A DNA stretch of 64,000 nt from Alicyclobacillus tolerans (lineage in GTDB: Bacteria; Bacillota; Bacilli; Alicyclobacillales; Alicyclobacillaceae), in the NCBI RefSeq assembly GCF_001447355.1, contig NZ_JXBW01000003.1, positions 186,001 through 250,000 on the forward strand, given 5' to 3'. How positions within the stretch are numbered: position 1 is the stretch's first letter; the number at the start of each line of letters is the position of its first letter. The notes under the pieces are model-generated. The model saw only the letters and a program-made list of their open reading frames with translations. It was not told the DNA's origin and did not search any database. Below, piece by piece: positions 42,374 to 51,764 of the stretch. A program made the translations under genes and the position numbers.

Positions 42374-45300
42374 TTACGAGAGTCCCCAGATGTGGTCAAC
42401 TAAAAGTTGTCCTCGTGCTCCCCCTCGCCGTTGCATAACACCTGAAGCGCCAAGCAACCGCCCATATGGCGTGAATACTACCGCACCCTCCGTACGATAG
42501 ACAGATTCAAACATTGTCGCATCCAACATACCGGTTTCGTCTTCCAACGTAAAAAAGACAACCGTGCGCCCGCTTTTGGTCGGCGGGCGATGAGGGCGGA
42601 TCGCCAAACCAGCGACTGTCACACGCTCACCATCTGGCATGGAAAGTGCTTCTGCTATGGTGTTGTAATGAAGCTGCTGCAAATCACAGCGATATAAATC
42701 GAGCCAATGCCCGCTCATGCCAACGCCGACAAGTGCGTATTCATCGGCAAGGCGTTGCGCGAGCGAAGCTGGCCGCATAGCCGTACGTGGCTGTTTCGCT
42801 GGATGCGCGGACGAATGGATCAAGGGTAGCGATCCCGACTGACGTTGAGCAAACCATTGTGGCAGCTGCCAAATCAATTCGTTTCGATCCGCCTCCTCGA
42901 CGCGATCCAACGCACCGACGCGCACCAGATGTTCAATATGCAATCGATCCGCCTGCGGCACACGGAGAATCAAATCGACGGCGGATCGAAAAGGTCCCCC
43001 GCGGGTTCGCTCCTCGTTGACAGCGGTTGCCACTGTTTCAGGAAATCTTGAGATTAAGCGCATCCCGAGCCGAATTTCGGACTCTGAGGGCACCGTGCAA
43101 TCCCACGTACTTTCATTGATGTCGATGGGCAAAATGCGGATACCACGCCGCTTCGCTTCAGCACAGATGACGTGCACTGGATAATACCCCATGGGCAATT
43201 GGTTTAAGATGGATGCATAAAACAGTGCCGGATAATGCTGGACAAGATACGCTGTCTTGTACGCAGTGGTCGCAAATGCAGCCGCATGCGCTTCACAAAA
43301 ACCATAACTAGCGTAACTTTGGATGTAAGAGAAAATCGTGGCGGCCACCGATTCCGCAATACCATTTTGCAGCGCCTTTTCCATAAACAATTCGCCGATT
43401 TTTTTCATCTCAGTATAATTGCGCGCATGACTCATAACACGCCGTAACTCATCTGCTTCCCCTGGCGTAAATCCGGCAATTGCGGTGGCAATCTCAATCA
43501 CCTGCTCTTGAAACAGCACGACGCCGTACGTCTTGCCCAAAATGGGCTCCAGTTTTGGATGAAGATAAGTCACGGGTTCACGTCCCTGGCGTCGTGCAAT
43601 GAACGGATCGACCATATTGCCGAGAATGGGGCCGGGACGAATCAACGCGACGCTCGCCACGATGTCCTCGAGCCCCGTTGCACCTAAGCGGGCCTGTAGC
43701 GCGCGCTGTGCCGGACTTTCGAGTTGGAACACACCAATGGTATCCCCGCGTTGAATCATTGAAAAGGTGGCTTCATCTTCGAGTGGAATGGCGTCATAAT
43801 CGATCCGCCCGAATTTAGAACTCTCGCGAATGGCCCCTTCTATAGCGGACATGGTGCGCAGCGATAGCAAATCCAGTTTCACAAGACCTACATCTTCCAA
43901 CATCCGCTTATCGTATGGTGTAATCCAATGGCCTGAAGCCGAGGGTTGTAAACTCGTTACTTCGAATAAAGGACTGCTACTGATGGCAATTCCACCACTG
44001 TGCATGCCAAAATGGCGAGGAAATCCGGCAATGTGACGGGCAATCGCAAACAACCAGGAGAGCCTCTCACGATATTCTTGAAACATCCGTAGCTCCGGGA
44101 CGCGCCCCAATGCGTCTTCTAATTGATCGGCATGTGTCGACCAAGGAACGCGCTTGGCCAATGCGTCAAGCAGATCCTCTGGCAACGCGAGTGCAGCCCC
44201 AATTTCCCGCACTGCCGACCTCCCACGAAACGTCTGATACGTTGCAACGCGAGCCACTCGCTCCCGCCCATACTTGTGGTATACATAGTCGATTACCTCA
44301 TCGCGCCGATCGCTGGCAAAGTCGATATCGATATCTGGGCGCTCCGCCCGCTCAAGCGACATAAATCGTTCGAACAACAACCCCCTGCCCACCGCGTCAA
44401 CATCTGTAATATACAAGCAATACGCGACGGCAGAGTCGGCCGCGGAACCGCGTCCAGCACAGCGAATCCCACGGCTTCTCGCGAAGCGAACAATATCCCA
44501 GACAACAAGAAAGTAATCGACATAACCCAGTTCGCGAATGATCTCTAACTCATGCTGCAATCGCGCCGTCGTGGCACCATCGAGACATCCATAACGTTCT
44601 CTCGCCCCCGCAAATACGAGTTGTTCTAAGAATGGATACCCGCCACGCCCATCTTCCGTTCTATATGTTGGAAAAAGCGTTTTGTCTATGGGAAAAACAG
44701 CCGTGCAGCGATCCGCAATTTCTATCGTCCGTGCAATCGCCTCTGGAAACTCGGCAAATCGCAAGATGGCTTCGTCGACGTCATGCAACCATCCCATTCG
44801 GTTGAGGGGGCGCCCTGGATGCGGTGTATAAACATCACAGCCGAGTGCCATGCAACACAGCACATCGTAAACAGGGAATAATTGTTTATTAGCAGCATGA
44901 ACATCACTTGTAGCCACCAACGGCACTCCTGTACACCTCGATAACTCGGAAAGTAGCCGCATGCGCGATGCATAACCGGGATAGCCGTCAGCAACAAGCT
45001 CCAAATACAACCGATCTCTGAATATCTCGCGATAGCGCTCGACCCAATGGCGCGCCCGCGCATATTCCTGTTTGGACAAGGCTTGTTGTAATTGTCCATG
45101 GCGGCAACCGGATAGCACAATCAACCCTTCGGATAATCGAAACAAATCCGCCTCTGCCAACCGCGGTTGCGTACGACCGCCTTCTTGAGCATGCATGATG
45201 GTAAGCAATTCACATAAATGGCGAAAACCTTGCCTAGTTTCCACAAGAACGGTGAGATGTGATCCATCTTCCATGGTCAACTCGGCTCCAGAGATCGGTT

Positions 45301-45478
45301 TGATGCCATAAATACCCGCCCACCTATGAAACTCCGGCAAACCGGCGATAGTATTGTGATCTGTGAGCGCGAGAGCTGGCATGCGGTACAGTGCAGCCTG
45401 TGCCACAAGTGATTCAATTGAAGAGGCGCCACTTAGAAATGAATACGGCGAATGGCAGTGCAGATGAATAAACACCAC
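42374..45478 (-). CDS. dnaE2: error-prone DNA polymerase III alpha subunit (DnaE2/ImuC)
   Basis: A 1034-residue C-family polymerase. The PHP domain is at the N-terminus (HLHCHSPYSF, ALTDHN); the palm has CAGRGSAADSAVAYCLYITDVD and catalytic PDIDIDF (about residue 390); the FHMHSGG-type fingers and a C-terminal OB domain (VTVAGLAIRPHRPP) follow. This size and architecture is DnaE2/ImuC, the translesion polymerase of the SOS mutasome, not the replicative DnaE or PolC. It lies 15 nt after the DUF6504-like gene and follows imuB. GTG start at 45478 behind AAGGTAGGT. Confidence 0.9.
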   Translation of the reverse strand: MVFIHLHCHSPYSFLSGASSIESLVAQAALYRMPALALTDHNTIAGLPEFHRWAGIYGIKPISGAELTMEDGSHLTVLVETRQGFRHLCELLTIMHAQEGGRTQPRLAEADLFRLSEGLIVLSGCRHGQLQQALSKQEYARARHWVERYREIFRDRLYLELVADGYPGYASRMRLLSELSRCTGVPLVATSDVHAANKQLFPVYDVLCCMALGCDVYTPHPGRPLNRMGWLHDVDEAILRFAEFPEAIARTIEIADRCTAVFPIDKTLFPTYRTEDGRGGYPFLEQLVFAGARERYGCLDGATTARLQHELEIIRELGYVDYFLVVWDIVRFARSRGIRCAGRGSAADSAVAYCLYITDVDAVGRGLLFERFMSLERAERPDIDIDFASDRRDEVIDYVYHKYGRERVARVATYQTFRGRSAVREIGAALALPEDLLDALAKRVPWSTHADQLEDALGRVPELRMFQEYRERLSWLFAIARHIAGFPRHFGMHSGGIAISSSPLFEVTSLQPSASGHWITPYDKRMLEDVGLVKLDLLSLRTMSAIEGAIRESSKFGRIDYDAIPLEDEATFSMIQRGDTIGVFQLESPAQRALQARLGATGLEDIVASVALIRPGPILGNMVDPFIARRQGREPVTYLHPKLEPILGKTYGVVLFQEQVIEIATAIAGFTPGEADELRRVMSHARNYTEMKKIGELFMEKALQNGIAESVAATIFSYIQSYASYGFCEAHAAAFATTAYKTAYLVQHYPALFYASILNQLPMGYYPVHVICAEAKRRGIRILPIDINESTWDCTVPSESEIRLGMRLISRFPETVATAVNEERTRGGPFRSAVDLILRVPQADRLHIEHLVRVGALDRVEEADRNELIWQLPQWFAQRQSGSLPLIHSSAHPAKQPRTAMRPASLAQRLADEYALVGVGMSGHWLDLYRCDLQQLHYNTIAEALSMPDGERVTVAGLAIRPHRPPTKSGRTVVFFTLEDETGMLDATMFESVYRTEGAVVFTPYGRLLGASGVMQRRGGARGQLLVDHIWGLS

Positions 45479-45493
45479 AGGTACCTACCTTCT

Positions 45494-45736
45494 TTAATCC
45501 CACACTTTGTAGATGAACCACTGTCCCGCATCTTCTTCTAAATCCATTAAGCCTCCATCCTCCGTCCAAACGCGCATCATTTTTCGCTCACCCTCACCCA
45601 GCCACCAACACCCCATCTCAAACCATCGATCGATCACGTCGACAATCACGCGCACAGCTTCTTGATCCTGAAACGCAAGTGGCTCCCCGTCGCACCAGCG
45701 AGAGACTGCGATGGGTCTGCGGACAATTCGACTCAC
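45494..45736 (-). CDS. DUF6504-like small protein of the mutasome cassette
   Basis: An 80-residue protein. The start RRPIAVSRWCDGEPLAF, a central Trp-rich RWFEMGCWWLGEGERK and the end DLEEDAGQWFIYKVWD resemble DUF6504, a small domain often seen beside imuB/dnaE2 in Actinobacteria and Deinococcus-Thermus. Its function is unknown. GTG start overlaps the imuB stop by 4 bp, and dnaE2 follows in 15 nt, so it is translated between the two mutasome subunits. The family name is from memory of the pattern and should be checked by profile search. Confidence 0.65.
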   Translation of the reverse strand: MSRIVRRPIAVSRWCDGEPLAFQDQEAVRVIVDVIDRWFEMGCWWLGEGERKMMRVWTEDGGLMDLEEDAGQWFIYKVWD

Positions 45737-46956
45737 CCAGGCATTCCCCGCAATACAGCAGCCAAACGAAGCTCGCGAAAGTCTGGAACCAAGCCAATTT
45801 GAATTTTCGGGAATTTGTGGACCAATTGCTCTCGCACGGATTGCAACTTGGTTTTTGCAACGACGCGCACAGGTTCGTCTCCCTCACCAAACAGCAAAAA
45901 TCCTGACTGTACCGTAGGCAACAACTGTACATCGACGGCTTCGAGTTCCATCTCCTCAAGCCAACACCCTAAGGCATGATCACGCCAGCCCTGTAACTGG
46001 ACCACGACGGTATGCGCCTGATATACAGGTCGTTTGAACGTTTTAATCCACTCCCCACTCCCTGCATTCGTCTGCCACCGAAGCGCAATCCGCCTGATGC
46101 CTGAATCAGAACGAACGACCCTTTGACAAAGCTGTGCAGCAAGCAATTCTAAAACGCTGTCCCATCCGCTTTCGGGCATCGGTTCGCCAAGTGGAGAACG
46201 CCATATCGCCAAGTGCTCACCAGGTGGTGCATCGGCAACAATCAGGCCATAACGGATCCTTTTGCCGATCCGCCGCCAAGATAATGCCTCTGTGCCAAAG
46301 CGAGAAACGAGCATTTCATCCGTAATCTCATCCAGATCTTGCAAACGATGCACACCAAGATGGATAAGTTCGTTGCGGCAGGGCTCTGGAATTGCCGAGA
46401 CAACGGCAATCGGCAAACCGCGCGTCCAGTCGAAGATAGGCTCACTGCCCTCTAACATGCGTGCAATCGCTGGTGAAATCAAAAGCTGTTGACGACCAAC
46501 TCGGTAGTACAAAGCGTTGGGTACACGTTCAATTCGGCTCCAGCACACCAAAGCCTCTGCGGCAAACGGATGCTCTGCCAAGCCAACTCGCACTCGCTGC
46601 TCACAGCTCAACACGTCGTCAAACCGGCGGCAGATGGAGCGAACTTCGGTAAGCGGTGGATGCCCGGACGGCAATTGGACAAAAAATGCGAATTGCTGAG
46701 GGAGTGTTCTGACAAATGGCGAAGCGTCCCAAAGCACTTGGTAAACGGATGTCAGCGCTCGTGATTCGCCGACTGACCCAACCACATGTACGCCTGGTAT
46801 CAGTGCCTTCGCCTGCGCCACAGAACATCCGATTTGCACGCCTGCTTTTTTAGCTGAAATCGATACATCCGCAACACGATTTTGGGTAACCGTCACAAAC
46901 GGCCTATCCAAATCGACCGAAAGCCCTTGTCCTTCACCGTAGAGCGTAAATTTCAC
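45733..46956 (-). CDS. imuB: ImuB, inactive Y-family polymerase-like mutasome subunit
   Basis: A 407-residue ImuB-type protein. The N-terminal half has the Y-family palm/finger remnants (VADVSISAKKAGVQIGCSVAQAKALIPGVHVV) but no catalytic acidic residues, and the usual DxTG block is absent. A helix-hairpin-helix region (LGVHRLQDLDEITDEMLVSRFG, about residue 205) and a little-finger-like domain follow. ImuB bridges the beta clamp and DnaE2. Start GTG 46956; the SOS promoter and LexA box are just upstream. No imuA gene adjoins. Confidence 0.8.
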   Translation of the reverse strand: MKFTLYGEGQGLSVDLDRPFVTVTQNRVADVSISAKKAGVQIGCSVAQAKALIPGVHVVGSVGESRALTSVYQVLWDASPFVRTLPQQFAFFVQLPSGHPPLTEVRSICRRFDDVLSCEQRVRVGLAEHPFAAEALVCWSRIERVPNALYYRVGRQQLLISPAIARMLEGSEPIFDWTRGLPIAVVSAIPEPCRNELIHLGVHRLQDLDEITDEMLVSRFGTEALSWRRIGKRIRYGLIVADAPPGEHLAIWRSPLGEPMPESGWDSVLELLAAQLCQRVVRSDSGIRRIALRWQTNAGSGEWIKTFKRPVYQAHTVVVQLQGWRDHALGCWLEEMELEAVDVQLLPTVQSGFLLFGEGDEPVRVVAKTKLQSVREQLVHKFPKIQIGLVPDFRELRLAAVLRGMPG

Positions 46957-46966
46957 GGCCTCACCA

Positions 46967-46984
46967 CCAGAACATATGTTCTGG
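46967..46984. promoter_or_regulatory. LexA (DinR) SOS box
   Basis: CCAGAACATATGTTCTGG is an 18-bp perfect palindrome containing GAACATATGTTC, the Gram-positive LexA consensus (CGAACATATGTTCG type). It lies between the -10 and the imuB start codon. Confidence 0.93.
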
Positions 46985-46988
46985 TTAG

Positions 46989-47017
46989 ATTATATGCAAA
47001 GGCAACAAGATATACAA
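46989..47017 (-). promoter_or_regulatory. SOS promoter of imuB-dnaE2
   Basis: On the minus strand TTGTAT (47017-47012), exactly 17 nt, TATAAT (46994-46989). The LexA box begins 4 nt downstream, covering the start of transcription. Confidence 0.85.
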
Positions 47018-47129
47018 ACACACGTTCGCTCCAAATGAAGGAATATCAGTTTGCAACAAAAATGTCTTTATGATCGTCTAATCGTTTGAGATGTCCGCCT
47101 GAAACGGCGGCCAAGGAGGTTGGCTGAAC

Positions 47130-47330
47130 ATGGGGATCGGTTTCGTCATGACATTCGTTTTATTCGCATTTCTAATAGGGTTGTTGTCGCGCCAAGTCGT
47201 CACCACAAACAGCGAACAGACGCAAAGTGACGAGGTACAACATGCGCCTGAATCGCCCAAGGAAATATGGGCGAATGCTGAAGACACAACCGAACAGTCG
47301 ATGCCTTCCAATCAGGCGCAGGCACAGTAA
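47130..47330 (+). CDS. small single-pass membrane protein
   Basis: A 66-residue protein of unknown function. Residues 3-20 are a transmembrane helix (VMTFVLFAFLIGLL), followed by an acidic, Glu/Gln/Ser-rich cytosolic or external tail. AAGGAGG lies 10 nt before ATG 47130, which supports real translation. It is divergent from imuB; the LexA box is 150 bp away, so SOS control of this gene is possible but not shown. Confidence 0.55.
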   Translation: MGIGFVMTFVLFAFLIGLLSRQVVTTNSEQTQSDEVQHAPESPKEIWANAEDTTEQSMPSNQAQAQ

Positions 47331-47352
47331 CTGCCACATGTCGACGACCTAC

Positions 47353-48060
47353 CTACTCCATCCTGTCACCAGTTCGAAAATGCGGCACGAGTCGCCCCAC
47401 CGGATTTGTGCCGGCTCCCTTCAACCAAATGGCAACATTCCACGCACTCACCGCGTCCGTCACTTGTTCAATTTGATCCGTAGTTTGATTCGTAGCCCCC
47501 GCCTCGCGCGAATCTGCTTTCGTACTCCGAACCCAATGGGCCGTCCAGCCATGAGCGGCGTCGAGCAACGGCTCTTCGTCCAACCCAACAAATCGAAATA
47601 CCCGTAAGGGATGCTCGTCTGCCTCCCAAATGAGATGAAGCAAAGCTGTCAGGACATGTACACACAGCGGATCGGAATCATCACATGTGCACTTGGCACC
47701 CCACCGCAACTTATCCACAACGGAATCATCAGGCAGCACATCAAGTCGATTCGACTTGAGAAACGCCTCATATTCCGGATCCCACTCCCCGGCAAAGTGG
47801 GCAGCCATCCAGTCAGGCCGCATGGCCAGCCATTTCGCAACAGCCTCAATATGTTCCTCATAATGAGCCAAAAGCGGCAGTGCCACTTGGCAACTGCGCC
47901 GTGGGCCACTGGCGCGCACCTGAGCCCAAATTTCGCCGCGCACCAACTCGACGTGGACGACAGCACCGGATTTAGCCTCCTGCCTTGCCTTGCGCACGCG
48001 CGCCTTGTCCACCGCATTCCACACTGGGCGCCAAAACGGCTCCAACACGCTTTTTTTCAC
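47353..48060 (-). CDS. SWIM zinc-finger protein
   Basis: A 235-residue protein whose centre carries a SWIM motif, CTCDDSDPLCVHVLTALLHL (CxCx(n)CxH, about residue 124). SWIM proteins in Bacilli are commonly encoded next to an SNF2 ATPase (YwqB-YwqA pair), as here. They are thought to help bind DNA or protein partners. It overlaps the helicase stop by 4 bp (ATGA), so translation is coupled. The C-terminal third is variable. Confidence 0.85.
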   Translation of the reverse strand: MKKSVLEPFWRPVWNAVDKARVRKARQEAKSGAVVHVELVRGEIWAQVRASGPRRSCQVALPLLAHYEEHIEAVAKWLAMRPDWMAAHFAGEWDPEYEAFLKSNRLDVLPDDSVVDKLRWGAKCTCDDSDPLCVHVLTALLHLIWEADEHPLRVFRFVGLDEEPLLDAAHGWTAHWVRSTKADSREAGATNQTTDQIEQVTDAVSAWNVAIWLKGAGTNPVGRLVPHFRTGDRME

Positions 48061-50948
48061 ACATCGTCCTCCTCAAAGACGGTCTGCGGTGTCAGCTCAA
48101 ACAACTCGCGCAACGAATCGTCGTCCAGTTCGGTCACCCACTCCTGCGATGACGAGACAATTGCTTCTGACAGCTCGCGTTTACTCAAAATCATCTGATC
48201 GATCCGCTCTTCCAACGTGCCTGCACAGATCATTTTGTGTACCTGAACGTCTTTGGTTTGGCCGATCCGATATGCCCTGTCAGTAGCCTGATCCTCAACT
48301 GCAGGATTCCACCAGCGATCGTAGTGAAATACGTGATTGGCCCGCGTCAAATTGAGACCAACGCCGCCGGCGCGCAACGATAGAACCAAAATCGGCGACG
48401 GATCGCGCCCATTTTGAAACGATTCGACGATTTCGCCACGGCTGCGGGCAGTTAACCCCCCATGCAAAAACTGCGGGCGCACGCCAAACTCCGCTTCCAT
48501 CGTGTCGCACAAAATCTCGCCCATATCGCGAAACTGCGTAAAGACCAAGGCACATTCGCCATCCTCGACGACAATCCGCAACAGATCCATAAGCTGTCGC
48601 AGTTTTCCGCTACGCCGCAGCGAAGGTGCACCACCGGAGATGAGACAGGGATGATCACATACCTGCTTCAACCGCACCAATGTCGAAAGGATCATACCGC
48701 GTCGCGACATGGCCTTAGCCCCCGCGCCGATCCCGGTGAATAGCTGATCGACAAACGCTTGATACATAGCCGCTTGCTCGGCCGTCAAGTACGCACGTTC
48801 GTCGACTTCCCATTTCTCGGGCAATTCGGTTTGAATATCTGGATCGGTCTTTCGCCGCCGCAACAAAACAGGGCGCAACAAAGCCTGCAGGCGTGCGATA
48901 TCGGACGCGCTGTCCTTGTCACCGGAAGCGAGATCGGCAAACGTTCGGCGGAACCAAGCCAAAGTTCCTAGGTAACCTGGATTTAAAAAATCCATCAAGG
49001 CCCACAGTTCTTCCAGCCGATTTTCCACTGGCGTACCTGTCAACGCAACTTTGTGCCGCCCTTTAAGCATTCGCAAGGCCTGCGCCTGCTTGGTACCCGC
49101 ATTTTTGATGTTCTGTGCCTCGTCGATTGCGATCACGTCAAACAGCCGAGTCAAAAATGAGTCAAGATCGCGCACCAAGGTCGCGTACGTCGTCATGACC
49201 ACATCGACCTTGCCGGCCGCTAAAGCCGCATCCAAATCGCGCAGTGCGCCATGATGCACATATACCCGTAAACCGGGTGTGAATCGCTCCAACTCGGCGC
49301 GCCAATTGGCCAGAAGCGAAGTAGGACACACTAACAAATGCACGCCTTGTGCCGCTTTTTCCTCCTTGAGCTTGAGTAGATATGCAAGCAGCTGTACCGT
49401 TTTACCCAATCCCATGTCATCCGCCAAGCAGGCACCACAGCCGATCTCGCGCAAATGCATCAACCAGGAAAACCCATGCGCCTGATAGTGACGCAATTGC
49501 CCACGCAGTCCATACGGCGGTTCGACCGCAGGGATGTGCAGGGCATGCGTAAACACGTCAACCACACGCTTGACCTCAGCTGCCTCTGTTGCGAATTCGA
49601 CATCAAGCACAAGATCCTGCGATTCCTGCGCAAGCGCAATCGTGCGCGACAAATCAAGGACGGTCGCCTTATGGTCCGACCGCAGACCGAGCTTCTCCAA
49701 TTCCCGCAAAATATCCGCAATTGGCACCAACCGCCACGATCCTTCGACGCGGATGAACGGCGTCTGTTCAGCGACCATCTGTGCAAAATCTTGCTGCGAC
49801 AACTCGCGATCCTGGACGACGATTGACCAATCAAAATCCACCAATTGCTGTGCATCGAGCCACTGCTGACCAGCTGATGCAACAGCTCGCTTGTCGCGTC
49901 CACCGCGCCCCTGCCGAACCAGGACACGTACGCGAATATCTCCCGCCTGTTCCACCTTTGGCGTCTCGACATAAAAACCTGCCGCCACAAGCGATGGGAT
50001 AGACTGAACAAGCAGTGGATAGACGTCATCGACAGGAATCTCGACATACGAGGGCGCCGGGCGCCCTAAAGCGTCTGCAATCTGCGGACAGTGACGCCCA
50101 GCCTCCCGCAGTTTTGGCAGAATCCACGCATCCGGAGCCACTAATACGTCGCCTTCAATCCGCCATCTGCGCGCCGTCTGTCGCCACCAATCTGACAGCG
50201 GTACAAGCTTCCCGGAAAATCGGTGGCGCACGCAAAACTCCAATACCCAATCGGCAATCGGGGCGTCAGGCGGCGGCGCTTGCAGCGCAAAGGCCACTTC
50301 ATAAAACGGCCTACCGCTGCGATCCGCCCATTCCATCGCCGCCCACCCCGACTGTGCAAGCCCGCCACGCACAGTCTTCGCAACAAGCCAACCGTCTGCG
50401 ACAAACGTCGATTCCTTCGCAATCAGCGCACGAAGCCAAGCCGCCATGACCTCTGACTCGCCTCGATACATCACTCGATAGGGGCGATCAGGCGCCGCCG
50501 CCGAATCCTCGACCCGCTCAAGGCGGGTACGGGCAATGGCATCCACAAGCTCGACAAACAGCCAATCGATCTCATCAATTTCGCTGAACATATTGCATAT
50601 CTTCGGCTCGCTCTCCGCCACCGACAAAAGGCGAAAGCGCGCCGCTAAGAGCGGCTCCAACGACCAAGCCGGTGCCCACTTGGCCACAAATGTTCCATCG
50701 CCTGCGGCCACCATCACATCGGCCGCGGCGAGCGCCCACTGGCGCAAAAGGCGCACATTTGCCGCCGGCCCGTTTTCGACAGGCACTGCAATCGCCAACA
50801 CGTCGCCCGAACCAACAATGTGTGAAGCCAACTCGCGTACAGCGATCAACCAACGGTCTGCGGGGCTCTCACCCGATGTGCCACCGGCAAGGGCAGCCTC
50901 TACCGCCGCCGGAAGCCCGAGTTTCGCATTGACGCCTTCACCCTGCAT
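48057..50948 (-). CDS. SNF2/RapA-family DEAD-box ATPase (YwqA-like)
   Basis: A 963-residue protein with a poorly conserved N-terminal half (about 450 residues) and a C-terminal Swi2/Snf2 motor. Motor motifs: LADDMGLGKTVQ (Walker A, near residue 505), IDEAQNIKN (motif II), LTGTPVENRLEELW, FLHGGLTARSR, LSLRAGGVGLNLTRANHVFHYDRWWNPAVEDQATDRAYRIGQTKDV (motifs V-VI). It translocates on double-stranded DNA without strand separation; its role is probably transcription or chromatin remodelling. Pairs with the SWIM gene by a 4-bp overlap. Confidence 0.92.
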   Translation of the reverse strand: MQGEGVNAKLGLPAAVEAALAGGTSGESPADRWLIAVRELASHIVGSGDVLAIAVPVENGPAANVRLLRQWALAAADVMVAAGDGTFVAKWAPAWSLEPLLAARFRLLSVAESEPKICNMFSEIDEIDWLFVELVDAIARTRLERVEDSAAAPDRPYRVMYRGESEVMAAWLRALIAKESTFVADGWLVAKTVRGGLAQSGWAAMEWADRSGRPFYEVAFALQAPPPDAPIADWVLEFCVRHRFSGKLVPLSDWWRQTARRWRIEGDVLVAPDAWILPKLREAGRHCPQIADALGRPAPSYVEIPVDDVYPLLVQSIPSLVAAGFYVETPKVEQAGDIRVRVLVRQGRGGRDKRAVASAGQQWLDAQQLVDFDWSIVVQDRELSQQDFAQMVAEQTPFIRVEGSWRLVPIADILRELEKLGLRSDHKATVLDLSRTIALAQESQDLVLDVEFATEAAEVKRVVDVFTHALHIPAVEPPYGLRGQLRHYQAHGFSWLMHLREIGCGACLADDMGLGKTVQLLAYLLKLKEEKAAQGVHLLVCPTSLLANWRAELERFTPGLRVYVHHGALRDLDAALAAGKVDVVMTTYATLVRDLDSFLTRLFDVIAIDEAQNIKNAGTKQAQALRMLKGRHKVALTGTPVENRLEELWALMDFLNPGYLGTLAWFRRTFADLASGDKDSASDIARLQALLRPVLLRRRKTDPDIQTELPEKWEVDERAYLTAEQAAMYQAFVDQLFTGIGAGAKAMSRRGMILSTLVRLKQVCDHPCLISGGAPSLRRSGKLRQLMDLLRIVVEDGECALVFTQFRDMGEILCDTMEAEFGVRPQFLHGGLTARSRGEIVESFQNGRDPSPILVLSLRAGGVGLNLTRANHVFHYDRWWNPAVEDQATDRAYRIGQTKDVQVHKMICAGTLEERIDQMILSKRELSEAIVSSSQEWVTELDDDSLRELFELTPQTVFEEDDV

Positions 50949-51058
50949 CTTCTCACCGCTTCCCAGACTTCAAAACCCTGTTCCACCATCATAACACCTG
51001 CCGGAGGATGGCGAAAACAGCGCATCACAGGGCGACTACGCTACCCTGAAAGGCACAA

Positions 51059-51271
51059 TTACACAGGGTCGCCTTCGAAGTCGAAGTCATCTGGGTTGTC
51101 ACTTGCAGCAAGCGTCGCGTCATCTCCAGGAACCGACGGCCCCATACGATGCGGCGAAACGTTTTCTGCCTCTTCCAATACGTCGTCCGGCCCGCGCTCA
51201 GACTGCACCGAATTGTAGATGGGGCGCGGGTGAGCAGCCAACGTCTTTTTTTGCTCTTGTGAATCGGTCAT
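51059..51271 (-). CDS. small acidic hydrophilic protein
   Basis: A 70-residue disordered-looking protein, rich in Asp/Glu/Ser/Pro, no recognised family. GGAGG lies 7 nt before ATG 51271. The acidic C-terminus (DDFDFEGDPV) and composition resemble small spore or stress proteins, but this is only an impression. Divergent from ytrH. Confidence 0.5.
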   Translation of the reverse strand: MTDSQEQKKTLAAHPRPIYNSVQSERGPDDVLEEAENVSPHRMGPSVPGDDATLAASDNPDDFDFEGDPV

Positions 51272-51345
51272 GACAATGCCTCCTCAAGGACGAACTCAGC
51301 TCCGCCAATAGCGGATCCGTTACAAAGGTTCCCCAATCGAGCCCA

Positions 51346-51374
51346 GCATATCGGTCGCCGGCCATCCGTACATT
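51346..51374 (+). promoter_or_regulatory. sigma-E-type promoter of ytrH-ytrI
   Basis: GCATATC (51346-51352), a 14-nt spacer, CGTACATT (51367-51374). Against the sigma-E pattern kmATATT-N14-CATACAHT this gives 6 of 7 and 7 of 8 matches. ytrH-ytrI in B. subtilis is sigma-E dependent. The start codon is 55 nt downstream. Confidence 0.7.
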
Positions 51375-51428
51375 GAAATAGGCCGTTGGACATGCGCAAA
51401 AACCAACTCGCCGCAAGGAGGGATCGCG

Positions 51429-51764
51429 TTGTTCAACAGTATTGCCGCCAACTGTCTTTTGGATTTTTTCGTATCGATGGGGCTCGTAATTGGGGGCTCG
51501 CTTCTCGGAGGCGTTGCCGCACTTTTGACGCATCACGATCCGAATACGACGATGAGCACGCTTGCCTCTGATCTGAAGGTATGGGCGATTGTCGCGGCAT
51601 TAGGAGGATCGATGGACGTGCTGCGCGTGATCGACCGCGGTGTGTTTGGCCTTCATCCAGGGCCTATGGTGCGCCAATTCATCTATTTGGTCGCGGCCTT
51701 TCTTGGTTGTCACGTGGGATACATGTTAATTCATTGGCTCACAGCGGGGCGTGAGCAACCGTGA
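51429..51764 (+). CDS. ytrH: sporulation membrane protein YtrH
   Basis: A 111-residue membrane protein of the YtrH family. Diagnostic: MGLVIGGSLLGGVAALLTHHDPNTTM near residue 17 and DLKVWAIVAALGGSMD, with three hydrophobic segments. It acts in the mother cell during spore cortex or membrane maturation. The start is TTG 51429 with AAGGAGG 7 nt before. The stop overlaps ytrI. A sigma-E-like promoter lies upstream. Confidence 0.88.
   Translation: MFNSIAANCLLDFFVSMGLVIGGSLLGGVAALLTHHDPNTTMSTLASDLKVWAIVAALGGSMDVLRVIDRGVFGLHPGPMVRQFIYLVAAFLGCHVGYMLIHWLTAGREQP

Noticed and set aside
47611-48198. A 195-codon plus-strand frame
   Set aside because: Antisense to the SWIM and SNF2 genes; no start signals.
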